Positions 35,941-48,343 of a stretch of 64,000 bases of DNA are shown here, piece by piece (the first letter of the stretch is position 1; each line of letters starts with the position of its first letter). The position numbers and the translations under genes are program-made. The DNA lies in contig NC_030678.2 of assembly GCF_000004195.4 (NCBI RefSeq), forward strand, positions 148,136,547 through 148,200,546, written 5' to 3'. Source of the DNA: Xenopus tropicalis (taxonomy: Eukaryota > Chordata > Amphibia > Anura > Pipidae). The notes beneath the pieces were generated by a model that ran no database searches, was not told where the DNA came from, and saw only the letters and a program-made list of their open reading frames with translations.

Positions 35941-37580
35941 TCATTTTATATTAAATAATAAGGGGTGCATTATCCCATATACATAAAGTGTATAGCGGTG
36001 TGACTGCTTTTTCTGTTTATGCTGTTAGCAAAATGGCAAAATGCTAAAAACAACACCAGTTCTAATGAATCACTGCAGGGAAACCCTACAATTTGCTGTC
36101 TGCCTTTCCCCGTGGTCTGTGAGCAAAGGCTTGGCAAAACAGAGTGAATGATAACGGGAATAATGACTGGTTTGAAGCTGTCACTTGTTGGCAAGCAATT
36201 CCCTAGGAAAGCTACACGTTCAACCAGTTTTACCTGCAAGCCTGTGCGATATTTAAATGGATAACCGATGCCATAACAACGTCAGCCCATCCCTGAGAGA
36301 TCTGGAATTCCTAATATTAGACAAGTATGGAATGCTGGGATTTGCTAAATACAGCATATAATGTATTGACACCAACGCCTCTGAATAACAACTAAATCAC
36401 CTGCTGCAATAATAATAAGGATTTATGATATTTCCATCTAAACATGTTTTAGGTTTTCTTATTGTTTTGTAATCGAGGGCAATGTTGTACCTTGGGGCTT
36501 TTACTAGAGTGTGAGCATCAGTTGTAGCCTTTCCTTTGTTTGTTTTTGTCTATTTGTGTAAACAGCTTTGAATGGTACAGAACCAGCATGTAGCCAAGAG
36601 GTTCTCTGGGATATAACAAGCCTGTCGCTCCCCAGGAGTATTAGAATATTAACAATAAAATGTTTACAGAGCCAACATCCAATGCCAAAAAAACAACAGA
36701 ACGTGTGAAACTCTTTATGAAACTAAGTTCATACATTCAAATCAGAAGGGTAACAAGGCCTACTAAAAAGGCTGATCGTGTGACCTCACTGAATAGTAAA
36801 ATCCTATTCATTTATAAAAGCTTACGTATATATGCTTGTGATGGTAGGAGCAGTTTGTATTGATACTCATCCACACTTTGGTTTTTTAACAACTGTAATC
36901 CTATTGGTCAGGCTTAGTAAGAAGCATCATTTTTTACCAGCGATTCACAGCGACTGCTGCAAGAAAAAAGTAGGCATGAAAAAATGTCAATAGACTCCAA
37001 TTTATTTTGCATGAGAAAAGGTTGCCATGGAAAAACAGTTGCTACGGAAAAAGCGACAATGAAAAAACACCCATTGACTTCAATGCATTTTGCAAACGTT
37101 TGCTGTTTTGGGAATTTTCTGGCAAATTTGCTGGTCTCTAGTCAGAATGTGTTTTATAGGTTGGAAGGTTAGATTATAAGAGCATCCACAGTATCTATAA
37201 AAATCTGATGGACCCATACACATTATGAGATCAGATCCAACAGTAGGCAATGTGCCAGAAGGAAATGTTGGATACCATAATCTGGCCAGCGTCTAATGAT
37301 CATAGGCATTATTGTGTAATAATAATCGGAGTCTTCGAGCAGGTCAAACTCCGTGTAGGTCACTAAAGCCTCATTTTAGCAAAGCATAATAATTTTGCTG
37401 TATAAATTTGCTGGTTTATCACCTAAAAATTTGAGGAGAGAACATTTTTCAGTTCCAGACTTCAAAAAGTTACATGTGGTAAACAATGAGATATGTTTTT
37501 CTCATCAAATTGAATCTGACCCATAGACATAATTGTGTTTGCGTTTTGATGCAAATCTAGCACAGACTGTGTGCAGCATT
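35941..37580. other. Intergenic, no gene seen
   Basis: About 36915-37140 is repeat-like (GCGATTCACAGCGACTGCTG, TTGACTTCAATGCATTTTGC), in the style of frog MITEs, without clear ends. Confidence 0.4.
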
Positions 37581-37868
37581 AAGGGCCTTGACAGACGGGG
37601 AGATTAGTCGCCCGCGACAAATCTTCCTTGTTGTGAGCGACTAATCTCCCCGAAATGCCATCCCACCGGCTAGAATGTAAATCCCTAGTGGGATGGCATA
37701 CGCGGCGCGGTGATTTGCTGAAATCGGCGAAGTTGCCTTCGGCGCAGTGTATGCCATCCCACCAGCAATTTACATTCTAGCCAGTGGGAGGCATTTTGGG
37801 GAGATTAGTCGCCGCTACAAGGGAGATTTATCGCGCTACGATTAATCTCCCCGTCTGCCATGGCCCTT
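37581..37868. mobile_element. Hairpin MITE with AAGGGCC ends (family H3)
   Basis: The ends AAGGGCCTTGACAGACGGGG and CCCCGTCTGCCATGGCCCTT are inverted copies. Inside are GGGGAGATTAGTCGC paired twice with GCGACTAATCTCCCC-like arms, and two copies of ATGCCATCCCACC/GGTGGGATGGCAT-type arms that enclose TAGAATGTAAAT. It has the same architecture as the TTAA hairpin families, with a different sequence. Confidence 0.8.
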
Positions 37869-38222
37869 ACAAAGTATGGGTTGAGAAATCTCCAAAGGGC
37901 ACGTTCAGAAATGTTGTTTGCACTTACTACAATGCACATAGGTCTGGTGCAACCCACTGAGGGAACTCTGAAGATGCTGCTAGGTCTAGGGTGGTGGAAG
38001 TTGCAGGGTGGCATCATTGGCACAGTTTATAAATAATATTACATGTATATTACAAATGCTCATTTAACCACTGTTGCACTATGACTTTGCAAGTTCCTTT
38101 TCTATTCGGGTTTTTATGGAAAACAATAAAATATAAAATGCCAGGAATTTGTTAATTCAGTGAAAGTAATTGTTGACATTAAACAATGGCAACAGTTGTG
38201 GTCATGTATAAATGATTTATAA

Positions 38223-38224
<2 letters not shown>

Positions 38225-38257
<33 letters not shown>
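38225..38257. repeat. (ATT)n microsatellite
   Basis: About eleven uninterrupted ATT units. Confidence 0.95.
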
Positions 38258-38734
38258 GCTAGGTGAGCCCTTTGCCCAGGCGTACTGTACAGCATTATCT
38301 GTGGTTGACAAACAGGTAGGAACAGGGCTAGCAAGTTTGGCAACCAAGCTCCTATCTGTCACCCTTATCTAATAATTACTGCATGTTGTTTGCTGTTGCT
38401 GTTGTGCATGCCATTGGAAAGTGGAATGAAGTTAGTGTAATTATTGTTTATTTACCAACAAAGGCAAGATAATTAACTGTCATAGAGTGACACAAAGAAT
38501 TCCAATATTTGCATAAAAATGTGTGGATTTCAAGAGAAACTCAATATTTCCACACTGAATTTTCTGGCATTACCTGTTGTTCTGTCTCTACTCAGAGAGC
38601 ATGGATCTGCATGGATCTGCAAGCTGTGGTTTAAAACTGGAGTTTACAAAGAAATATGGGTTATGACCCTCCCACATCTGGATAAGATTCAGGATCTGAC
38701 AGGGAAAAATCCTGGTGGGCCCTTTTGCCTGCCC

Positions 38735-39335
38735 ATGAACCAGCCACACACATACACATTATTTTTCTGGCAGCCAAAATAACAATTGCCAAATTTTGGA
38801 AATCAACTCATATTCCTATTTCTCTTTCTACTAAAAATAAAATGAACTGGGTTATGGTTAATGAAAGGCTAATCAGTATACTTACAGATGAACATGATAA
38901 ATTTATGAAAGTATGGGAACCTTGGAATATCTATTATTTCCCGAGACCTCATCTACTTTGGCATTTTTGACCAGCTTTTGAAATAATAGACAATACATAA
39001 TTTATAATGTCAATGCGAACTTTATTAAGGTTATACATAAACCACTCTCCCACAGTTTCTAGCCTTTAGTCATTTTTATGTATAATATGGGACCTCAAAG
39101 GCAACATCAAATCATAAGCTTAAGATAACTGAACCGTCAATTTTATTTTGTAGCTCTTTCTTCTGTTTCCTTTTTTGCCTTCTTCGATCCCACTGTCCAA
39201 CCCTCTTCCTCTCTTTTCATACTTTCTTTTCTTTCTTAAGGATAAACACTGTACATTACATAATTGTTTTAATTTGATATCCACTTTGTAACATATGAAA
39301 TGCAAATAAAAATCATTGAAAAGAAAAAATGTCCA
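38735..39335 (+). pseudogene. LINE-1 ORF2 C-terminus and 3' UTR, 5'-truncated
   Basis: The frame ending in a stop at 38968-38970 reads IIFLAAKITIAKFWKS, then NKMNWVMVNERLISI and KVWEPWNIYY. This is the pattern of the extreme C-terminus of vertebrate L1 ORF2 proteins (LAAKxxIAxxWKS, then KFxxxWxPW). It is followed by about 350 bases of T/C-rich 3' UTR and ends with AAATAAAAATCATTGAAAAG and an A-rich tail. The reverse transcriptase and endonuclease are missing, so it is a dead 5'-truncated insertion. No target duplication was identified. Confidence 0.65.
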
Positions 39336-39763
39336 TGCATCCCACTGTGGAACACACAACCAACCTGAAGTGATTGATATTGGCCAAGAAATAGTGGGGA
39401 GGGGCAGTATTGTGTGGTGCGGAGCAGAGGGCAGGGGTAGGGGATTTTAATTCGGTAACAGCCAGGTGGCAGGCCCTTGACTCAGTTACCCGGTGGGCCC
39501 AGGGCCTACTCCAAGTCCAACACTGATTAGATGTTATGTAAAGTAAATGAATCATAAGATGTCATTGGTAATAATGTTATACAGATATATTTCGGCTCAA
39601 CAAAATATTTGAACTGATGAAACAGATAAATGTAAAAGGCAATGCAGAACCAAAAGGGCAGTTGGAATCCTAGTCACAGGGTGTTCTTCTGCTTATAAGT
39701 GGCACCTTTACCCTCAGGTTGAGCATCCACTACTAATCTTATCAGACACAAGAATTCCAATCT
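39336..39763. other. Intergenic, nothing recognised
   Basis: About 430 bases without a recognisable element; a G-rich patch lies at about 39397-39440. Confidence 0.4.
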
Positions 39764-39908
39764 GGCCCGGACTGACAATCTGTGGGTTCTGGCAAATGCC
39801 AGAGGGGCTGCTGTAAGATGCCACAGACTATTTATTGGGCTGCTGGGGGCTGTTTGAGTCTCTGTGTACTTGAAATTCCAGGACCTATTTTGAATCCCAG
39901 TCTAGGCC
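39764..39908 (-). repeat. Dispersed repeat (GGCATTTGCC family)
   Basis: TCTGGCCCGGACTGACAATC at one end, CTGGCAAATGCCAGAGGGGC inside, and AATCCCAGTCTAGGCCTGAT at the other. The inverted GGCCCGGACTG and CAGTCTAGGCC ends show both limits of the repeat. Confidence 0.75.
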
Positions 39909-42900
39909 TGATGCCAATGTACCCTCATAGGAAGAGAAGGATGACAAACATAGAAAGTAAGGCTGATCGGTCAGATACCATGTGGGGTCAGACCATGTAA
40001 GGCCTCCCTCAGCTCAGGGCTGGCAAAGTTAACTGGAAAAGCAAACAGATGATAATTCCAGCAATCTAACATAGTCAAAGAGACTTCTAACAAGCGATGA
40101 TCCAATAACTGGTCAGTACTTATAAAAAGTGTATGGGTGCCACAATGTGTCATTCATGCTGTAATTCTTGTGTCACAGTAGAAACTGGAATAAATGAAAT
40201 GAGCTTCAGATAGTTACCTTCTATCACTGCCCATTTACCAACAATTACTTATTTATGACTGATAATGACTATGGCATTAGGATGAGGGAAAGGTCATCAG
40301 GATTAACACATTGATTTAATGCCACAAGAAAGCAATTTACAGTGAGTTCTGGCACAAGGAACAAATTCTTATTCCTTCATCAGACCACAACTACCAACAA
40401 AGTGCCAGTTACTGGGCATCCGCAGGCACCCTGATCGGCCACCCTAGTAGATATAGGTGAACTCACCTTGTCAAACTTTACTGCAGCTCAGTGGCCATTA
40501 ACATTGCATATTTTATTGGGGACAAATTAACACCTTTCCCTGTCTACTAAAGAGTGCAATTCAGCAAACTTGCCCTGTCATAGCTGCAATTACCTGAGTA
40601 TGTATAACAAGTAACTGTATCGCTTATTCTGCAAAGGTGTGAGAGTTTTTGGCACCCAATTAGGTCAACACCATGTTTGGTTAAAAATCTTTCTTTACAT
40701 TTCAAGGACAACGCTGGATGAGCAGTTTAGTAAATCAAAGGTATAGGGCCCATTATCCATTACTTGCCTTACACACCCTTGTCCAACACTGTAATAATTG
40801 GCTTATATCTCGCTGACTATGCAATTTTGTGGCTCTAATTTACAGAGTGCTGCTCTGCAGGAGGTCATAGCAACTGGATTCAATTCTGATCACTAGCTTT
40901 TAGTAATCCCTGTAAAACAGCTGTTATAGTGTGGATGCAATAATATGTAAAAAAAAAAATATATATATATATATGTTCCAGAAAATCTGCAATTAGAAAA
41001 GTGACAAAAGTTTAGTAAACCATTATGTTTGGCACAAATTATTATCACCTATCAAGTTATATCACTTTAGTAAATTGCTTAGTGTATTTACTGTATGTGT
41101 CTATGCATAGTAAAGGTAAAGCTTATGCATGTAAATCATGCAGATACATTTAAAGATAATTAGGAATGAAGCAGGGAAACTTTGAATGTATCAATATAAA
41201 CCTAAACAAATATCAGCTCCTCTGTGGCTTGGGGCTCTGCACCTATTTGTTGTGAATGTGTGACGATACTGTCGGTATATTGTATAATGTAGGAGAGGAG
41301 GCAGTATCAGATAGGTGTGGCAGGGAGCACAGTAGTGAGGGGGTGCAGACGGAATGAGAAGGGCTCACTCTGCTGGAAGCACAGTATCACTAACAATATA
41401 AACACAAATATTGACTTCAGTACCCGCCCCTGTTAGATACAATAAGGCAAGTAGCATTTGGAGAGCTTTGTCCACTTCTGTTTTCCATAACCTTAATACT
41501 GACTGTACCCAGACCCTGTGCTTATTATTGGTCTGTGTAGGGACCCCACCTATTTGGCCTAATAGAGCACCTATATATACAGATATGTATAGTGTGTCTT
41601 TTTAGGAAGAAAACACTCTCTTCTAAAATGATAAGCCAATTATCATATAGTAGATGACTAATATGTTTAATGTTATTGAAGTTACTTCTACAAATGTGTC
41701 AGCTGGGACACACCTCTTCCATTCATGCATATAGTATTCTCATTGTGGGGATATTCTTTGCTACAATATCTTTCTTTGTGCTGTCTGGCTGCTAAATAAG
41801 CCTAGGCTCCGCTGTGCAACCCACTCAGCATACAATATACGTGTTTCTGGGCTGTTTGCTTATACTGTGAGTCAGGACAATAAAATGCCGGGTGGGGGCC
41901 ACAGGTGGAGGGAGAGTGTTTTGTTATGTAAAGTTCCCAGATTTCTCTGATGAAACAGAGAAGGGTATGAAGACTGGGGTAATTCCTGAATAAACAGCAT
42001 TAGTCTTTGCTTTGCAAAATAATGTTTGGTTTTATACACAGGCAAACACCATCTGATCCTCTGTATTCACTTATATTAAAGGAAATTAAGGCATTTTGTG
42101 CAAAGATCTAGTAAGAAGTCCTGCTTTTTATATAAAATAGGGATTCGTTTGCCATATATTCGATTATACGTAAGCTGGTTTCCTGCACAAGTCACCCCTT
42201 GTTTGGCCAATCTTGCACTTATTTAATTTCATTCATTCATTCAAAGTATCAACTTATTAATATATATGTATTTAGGCAATGCATTTTACTTACCTAAGGT
42301 TTAACTCCCAAATATTTGCATGTTTGCTTTCTTTATCAGACACCACGGGGATCTTCTGATAAACAATAGGAATGATGGGAACTGCAAGAAGCTGGCCACT
42401 GCTCCTGTATTAATAACAATTGTATTAGCAACAACAACAGGTGCAATTGTCAATATTTATATAGTAAAAATGCTGACATTATTCATCAGTTGTTATTTTA
42501 TATAAATAGATATTTTTCACATTTCACAGCAAATTTTGGGGGATCAGTTCAAATGGACTTTCTGCCCCATCCTGCGTTTTTCTGTCAAGCTGCTCGGATC
42601 CACCTCCCTGCGCTGCTCTGTGTGCCTTGCACTGAAAATTACAGTATCCGCCTAAGTGCAGGCACACACAGCAGAGTGAAGCGTAGGTTGGCCTAAAAAA
42701 CACAAAACCAGGTGAGATAGCAAAGAGTTTGCAACCTTACAGAAGATTTGCATGTTGATTCCACTATAATAGAGCCAATGGCAATCTGTGACTGAGAAGC
42801 CAATATGACGCAAAACAAAAATGGCAGACCCAGTAGACGCTTGCTATCTTGAATAACCAAAGACATTTTCAATAAAGCCATATGTTAATTCAGTTACTGG

Positions 42901-43437
42901 TGCCATAGGAATGATTTTTGGATCTGGCTTTGTGCGGCATTCATGTTACTATGCAATTACTAGGGGTCATGTATTAACACTGGGCACCTTAGCAGTAACC
43001 CATGAAAAACAGTTACATTTTTGCTTTCACTTTTCTACCTGCAGCTGGACAAAGAAAAGCTAATGACTGATTGGTTGCTGTGGGATACTGCCCAGGTGCA
43101 CATGTGGCCAGTGTTGGTATGTGTATCGGTGAGGCACTGTGATAGCACGACATTTCATATCTCATATGTCCTGCAGCAGCCTATTGCTAGATATCCTAGA
43201 TATCAGTAGGGAGATAGTCACTGTACAAATCATTGTAGACATGTGACATCTTTCTAAATGAATGATGTCTTTCCTAGCCTTTCCTTGTAGCTGTTTTTGA
43301 GCTTTTAAGATGTAAGCACATCCTGACTAACAATCACCATAATCCAATGCCCATGATGCTATTAAACTCATGAAAGCACACACAACAGAGAGGTTTTGCC
43401 AGGACTGGAACTAGGGGTAGGCCAATGTCCAATGTAT
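39909..43437. other. Intergenic up to the duplication, no gene seen
   Basis: Contains an A-run plus TA repeat at about 40950-40974. No exon or domain recognised. Confidence 0.45.
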
Positions 43438-44104
43438 AGAGGGTTTATTGTACCAGCAAGGGAAGCAGTGGGCAAATGACAACATGGAGGAGAAAGATGC
43501 TTCAGCGTGTATCCTCCAAATCCCACAATTCCCTGTGCACGTGATGTCAATAAGAAAAGAAACATTGCAGTGTAATGCATTGTGGGTTATGTAGTTCCTG
43601 CATGCTGTCGTAAAGATGTTTTAGTCCTTCCTCCCCTGCCAGCATTTCAAATGATGCAGAAAGAGAACTGTTTTTAAGCTGGATCTCGGCATATAACAAT
43701 GGTACTTATTCATGCTTTTTGAAGAAACAGATTACAGTGATTGTTATATTAGGGGTTTTTATGTTGTGTGGGGCTCTTTAACAAATTTTAGTTCGCTGGA
43801 GTTCCCCTTTATTGGTAATAGAACGTTTTCAGAGCAGATTAGCCTTAAAAGTGGATTCCATTCCCCTTTTTATTTGTTAGTTGCATTTGTTATTATTATT
43901 TGTTATTTTGTATTTGTAATTATAAATGCAGGAGACAGGGCTTTAAAGCTGTTTTTTTTGCAAAAGGATGGGAACTGGGCAGTAATTTCATATAAGCTTC
44001 ATTTCATGGAAATAAAAAAAATATAAATATATACCAATTCAAAACTTTGTATTTTATAAGTCTCCCTTCACTATCCCCCACTCTCTACGTGCAGCTAAGG
44101 GGGG

Positions 44105-44345
44105 CATTTATTAACATTACATTTTTGTGGTTTTATTGTTTTTTTTAAGCCACAACTTAAGTCATTTCCATGAATGGCAGTCATGTCTCTAAAGATTCAA
44201 AATGAAAAAACACAACTAAAAAAGGCGACGCAGACATTTTCATTGTTGCATTGTTTATTGACATACAACAGCCAGGGTCAAGAAACCCCAAAAACCTCTA
44301 AAACCACAAAGCAAAAAAAGAAATCCCAGTTGTAAAAGGAACATC
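44105..44345 (+). repeat. Transposon-like repeat in copy A
   Basis: GGCATTTATTAACATTACAT with TTTTGTGGTTTTATTG at the left and AACCTCTAAAACCACAAAGC at the right form imperfect inverted arms. The matching copy-B segment is at about 52166-52410, and a decayed relative lies near 24010. Confidence 0.5.
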
Positions 44346-45485
44346 CACCATTGACTTCTACATGATCTCGACAGGTTTCAGATTACATATTTTTGTTTTT
44401 GAATTTGTTGCAGTTTTGTCCCATAATAACTTTTTTCCTGAACCAAAAAAAATCAAGCATTACTGTCAGAGTTACTTTAAAAGACGGTTAGCTCTTATAT
44501 TGCCTAGGCAAAGGGAGCGCACACCAATGTATCTGAGCTTGCTGCCAATTAGAATCTGCCATGGGTCCCTCCAGACTAGCACCCTCTGTCCTTTGTGTGC
44601 AAATTAGGCCACCCACAACCAGACCCTCCAGTGCCCTCGCCCGCTCCCAGTCGCAATACTTATTCCCCCTTACATGTCCTCCGGGACTGGGTCTGCTGCC
44701 TGTTTGCCAGTGTGCAATGAGCGTGGGTTAGTACTCATATTGTTTTTGTTGACCCTCTTCTCCACTTACAGAGCTAGTGTATGGTTTTTCTTTTAAATAA
44801 ATATTTAAAAACATATACCCCACTGATGCCTCAATTTATGTAATTTACTGGATTTTATTTTAATTATTAAAACTTAGCAGTAGCTGCTGCATTTCCCACC
44901 CTAGGCTAATACTCGAGTTAATAAGTTTTTCCAGTTTTCTTGGGTAAAATTAGGTACCTCGGCTTATATTCGGATCGCTTATACTCAAGTATATACGGTA
45001 AATGGTGTGCTATAGGTTGACACTTCTTTGAGACATTTCTATGATCGCTGCCCTACTCTACCTACGACAATGAAACAAATGAATACAGGTGGACATCGCT
45101 TTAATGGTGCTTTGAGTATACATGGGGCAAAACAAAACATAGCTGTTTCCACTGCAACATGGTGCAACCACAGCCATTATTGCTTCATTCAGACTGCAAA
45201 AGGCCAATGGATTCTGAATGGTGGTTAATTATATTTATAACTGGACAAAACTTGCTCCTGTTACTGCTTTACAGTTACAGTTTAATGAACATGGAATGTA
45301 GACATATTTTGTGGCTGAAGCTGGAGCATGGCAATTTAATAAATGTTTGGGGCCATGTTTAAACAAAAATCTTTCCAGACTGCCTATTTACTATTGAGTT
45401 ATGCTGAAGTGTGTTTTCAGGTATGGGTGTGAGGCCTAACAAGGGGCTAGAGGCAAGTACACACCTGGAGCCAATAGGGCAGGCA

Positions 45486-46050
45486 GAGTATGGCACACAC
45501 AGGCAGCTTAGGGCAGGCAGAGTATGGAGCACACAGGCAGGGTAGAGCAGGCAGAGTATGGCACACACAGGCAGGGTAGGGCAGGCAGAGTAGGGCAGGC
45601 ACACACACAGGCAGGGTAGGGCAGGTAGAGTATGGCACACACAGGCAGCATAGGGCAGGCAGAGTATGGCACGCACAGGCAGGGTAGGGCAGGCAGAGTA
45701 TGGCATACACAGGCAGGATAGGGCAGGCAGAGTATGGCACACCCAGACAGGGTAGGGCAGGCAGAGTATGGCACACACAGGCAGCATAGGGCAGGCAGTG
45801 TATGGCACACACAGGCAGGGTAGGGAAGGCAGAGTATGGCACATATAGGCAGCATAGGGCAGGCAGAGTATGGCACACACAGGCAGCATAGGGCAGGCAG
45901 TGTATGGCACACACAGGCAGGGTAGGGAAGGCAGAGTATAGCACACACAGGCAGCATAGGGCAGACAGAGTATGGCACACAAGCAGCATAGAGCAGGCAG
46001 AGTATAGCACACACAGGAAGGGTAGGGAAGGCAGAGTATGGCAGGTTTTT
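45486..46050 (-). repeat. 34-bp minisatellite, copy A
   Basis: About 16 imperfect units such as GCAGAGTATGGCACACACAG followed by GCAGGGTAGGGCAG. Consecutive AGAGTAT starts at 45661, 45695, 45729 and 45763 fix the period at 34. Because 34 is not a multiple of three and no minus frame contains a stop, the array opens long overlapping frames of Cys/Leu/Pro-rich text (CHTLPALCCLCVPYSACP). These are not genes. Confidence 0.9.
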
Positions 46051-46207
46051 GCTGTACTGCCACTATTAATATGGGTATGGTCATGTGATAGCACAGGTGT
46101 GGTTTAACAAAAAGGGAAGTGGTCAAAACTGGCTTCCATTATCGGCCCTCCACCACGTAGGCCGGAAAAATTCCGGCCCTCGGTACCACAGAAGTTGGAC
46201 AGCACTG
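46051..46207. mobile_element. Right end of the hAT-like element, copy A
   Basis: Ends AGTTGGACAGCACTG followed by GCATAGAT, exactly as in copy B. The left end and left target copy are missing: sequence equivalent to about 53436-54085 is deleted, and the minisatellite joins flanking DNA directly at about 45474. Confidence 0.85.
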
Positions 46208-46574
46208 GCATAGATGTTTGGGTTATCTATCACCAGTCAAATGAAATTTATGTATTAGGTGGATTAAATGCTATCAGACAGAACTTTTAATGCTCTTACT
46301 GGAATTTAAGATAGTAGGGTAATAAATTAAATCTGATGCATTTTTTGATGCCATTATAATCACTACTACAAACATGAGGGGTCTATGAATACTACTGAAT
46401 ATACTCATATGTGCCATTGTGATCAGATGAGCACCTCTCACACTGAAGATGGCCATACACATTCACAGACTCACTTCCAGTGACCAGTAAACAAGGGCCA
46501 GTAATGAAATCCTCTTGCATAGAACTGGCAGCCCTTTATATTTATATTATAAACAGTACAGAAAGATGCCATAA

Positions 46575-46737
46575 TACTGACAGGTCTGCACTGGGAATCA
46601 AAATAAGCCCTGGCATTTAGAGTACCCAAAGGCCCAAACAGCCCCCCACCAGCCCAATAAATAGTGACTGTCTGTGGCATCTTACAGCAGCCCCTCTGGC
46701 ATTTGCCTGAATCCACAGATTGCCAGTCCAGGCCTGT
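46575..46737 (+). repeat. Dispersed repeat (GGCATTTGCC family), copy A
   Basis: ACAGGTCTGCACTGGGAATC to ATTGCCAGTCCAGGCCTGT, with the family's AATAAATAGTGACTGTC and CAGCAGCCCCTCTGGC blocks. The inverted GGCCTG/CAGGTC ends are readable. Confidence 0.75.
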
Positions 46738-46792
46738 AGTTTGCTGATTTTGAAGGTATTCTGTGTAAAAGAGATAGGGGGTTATGTAATAA

Positions 46793-46928
46793 AAGGCACC
46801 AAGTTTGCCCAGGAGCAGTAACCCATAGCAACCAATCAGCAGGTAGCATTTACTGGTCACCTGTTTAATAGCAAACACCTTGCTATGGGTTACTGTTCCT
46901 GGGAAAACTTATGGCCTTTTATTACATA
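46793..46928. mobile_element. Palindromic MITE, TATGTAATAAAAGGC ends, copy A
   Basis: TATGTAATAAAAGGCACCAA on the left is mirrored by GGCCTTTTATTACATA on the right. AACCCATAGCAACCAATC-type text faces GCTATGGGTTACTG. The arms make up nearly the whole 136 bases. Related decayed pieces are seen near 32950-33050 and 10170-10200. Confidence 0.75.
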
Positions 46929-46946
46929 CGGGGAATAGAGTTTAAG

Positions 46947-47242
46947 TACAGGTATGGGATATGTTATCCGGAAACCCATTATCCAGAAAGTTCCAGATTA
47001 CAGGAAGGCCATCTCCCATAGACTCCATTATTAGCAAATAATTTTTCAAATTTATTTCCTTTTTCTCTATAAAATAAAAGTGTACCTTGTATTTGATCCC
47101 ATCTAAGATACAATTAATCCTTATTGAAAGCAAAACAATCTTTGGGTTTATTTAATGTTTCAATAATTTGGAGGTCCAAATTATGGAAAGATCCAGAAAA
47201 CCCAGGTCCCAAGCATTCTGGGTAATGGGTCCTATACCTGTA
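46947..47242 (-). mobile_element. MITE with TACAGGTAT ends, copy A
   Basis: TACAGGTATGGGATATGTTA to GGTCCTATACCTGTA, in reverse orientation to 2056-2387 (CCCATAGACTCCATTATTAG, TTTGATCCCATCTAAGATAC). Confidence 0.8.
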
Positions 47243-47795
47243 ATATCATCTTGAATAATCCCCATATCCCACCAGTGTATTACCCTTATTAATAATGTAA
47301 TAACTAATAATATCATCCAAATTATTCTCAGTATATGATGGGAATTATGTAAGCGTAGTCACCCTGCTTAAAATGAACCTATGTACAGTTCCACCTCTTA
47401 TTCAGCACATTCCGGATTGCATCTCTTGCATGCTGCTCTTTAAGCATGTAGCAAAAATATATTTGTTTATATATATATTTTTTTTAATTTTGGGACCTTT
47501 ATTGACTTTAAATATCCACGTGTCACAGTATAGTTACTATTTGGGACTTCTGACCTGCCTGTGTATGTTTCTTGCACTTGGGTGCCCGGAGTGAGAGTGT
47601 GAGTGAGACCGAGGTGTGGGAAATGCAGCTCTAAACAAAACAAACTTCATTCATTCAGCTTGTTTCTTTGGAATTTCATAACACAGGAATGAAATGCGAC
47701 TCTGCTACTAAAGGGTAGTGTTTCATAGATTGTGCCTGAGCATTAGGTTTACATTTCTATTTTAAATTGTCTAAATGGTGAGTAAGGTCAATATA

Positions 47796-48343
47796 CTTGA
47801 AAAGAGGTTGTACAGTAAGTAAATATGTTGGTAGATCAGCGGAGGAATGAAGTGGTGGCCTGTCGGCCAGATTTAACCCTACATGAGACTTTTATAGCTC
47901 CCAATATGCTCTCGGGGTCCTTGTGATATCATATTTTTAACATAATCTGACCCTGGGAATTGATTTACACTAAGCAGCATATTTATTATAGTATGTAAGC
48001 CAACAACACCAGCGCTCATAGCAACCAATCAGATCTTTGCTTTTGTTTTGTAACTTGTAGGACACCATTCAAATCTAATTGCTGATTGGTTGCTATAGGA
48101 AACATCAGTGGTAATGTATGTATGTATATCTTTATTTATAAAGCGCTACTTATGTACACAGCGCTGTACAGTAGAATACATTAATACAAACAGGTTATTA
48201 AGATAATAATAGATAAATACAAAGTATAATAATAAATACAAATAAATACGAGATACAGTTGCAATAAGTTAAGAGTCAAAGGCATAAGAGGATGGAGGTC
48301 CCTGCCCCGTAGAGCTTACAATCTATATGGGACACAAAATAGG
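47796..48343. mobile_element. Block present only in copy A, with a SINE-like or LINE-tail repeat
   Basis: Copy B passes directly across this point at about 56673-56685. The second half (about 48120-48343) reads TATCTTTATTTATAAAGCGC, CACAGCGCTGTACAGTAG, GAGGTCCCTGCCCCGTAGAG and CTTACAATCTATATGG, a widely dispersed vertebrate retroelement-like tail. The first half contains CAACCAATCAGATC with its mirror GATTGGTTGCTATAG. Whether this is an insertion in A or a deletion in B is not decided. Confidence 0.55.

Noticed and set aside
43712..44026. 104-codon frame kept in both duplicate copies (also at 51773-52087), with a hydrophobic segment
   Set aside because: Its preservation is explained by the recent duplication. 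The copies differ by one codon and no family is recognised, so there is no evidence of selection.
45486..46050. CRISPR-like array
   Set aside because: Head-to-tail units with no distinct spacers, in a vertebrate genome. It is a minisatellite.
45359..46126. Minus-strand frames of 255, 215 and 168 codons, Cys/Leu/Pro-rich
   Set aside because: They are the same 34-bp minisatellite read in different frames inside a transposon. No conserved start, domain or splice structure.
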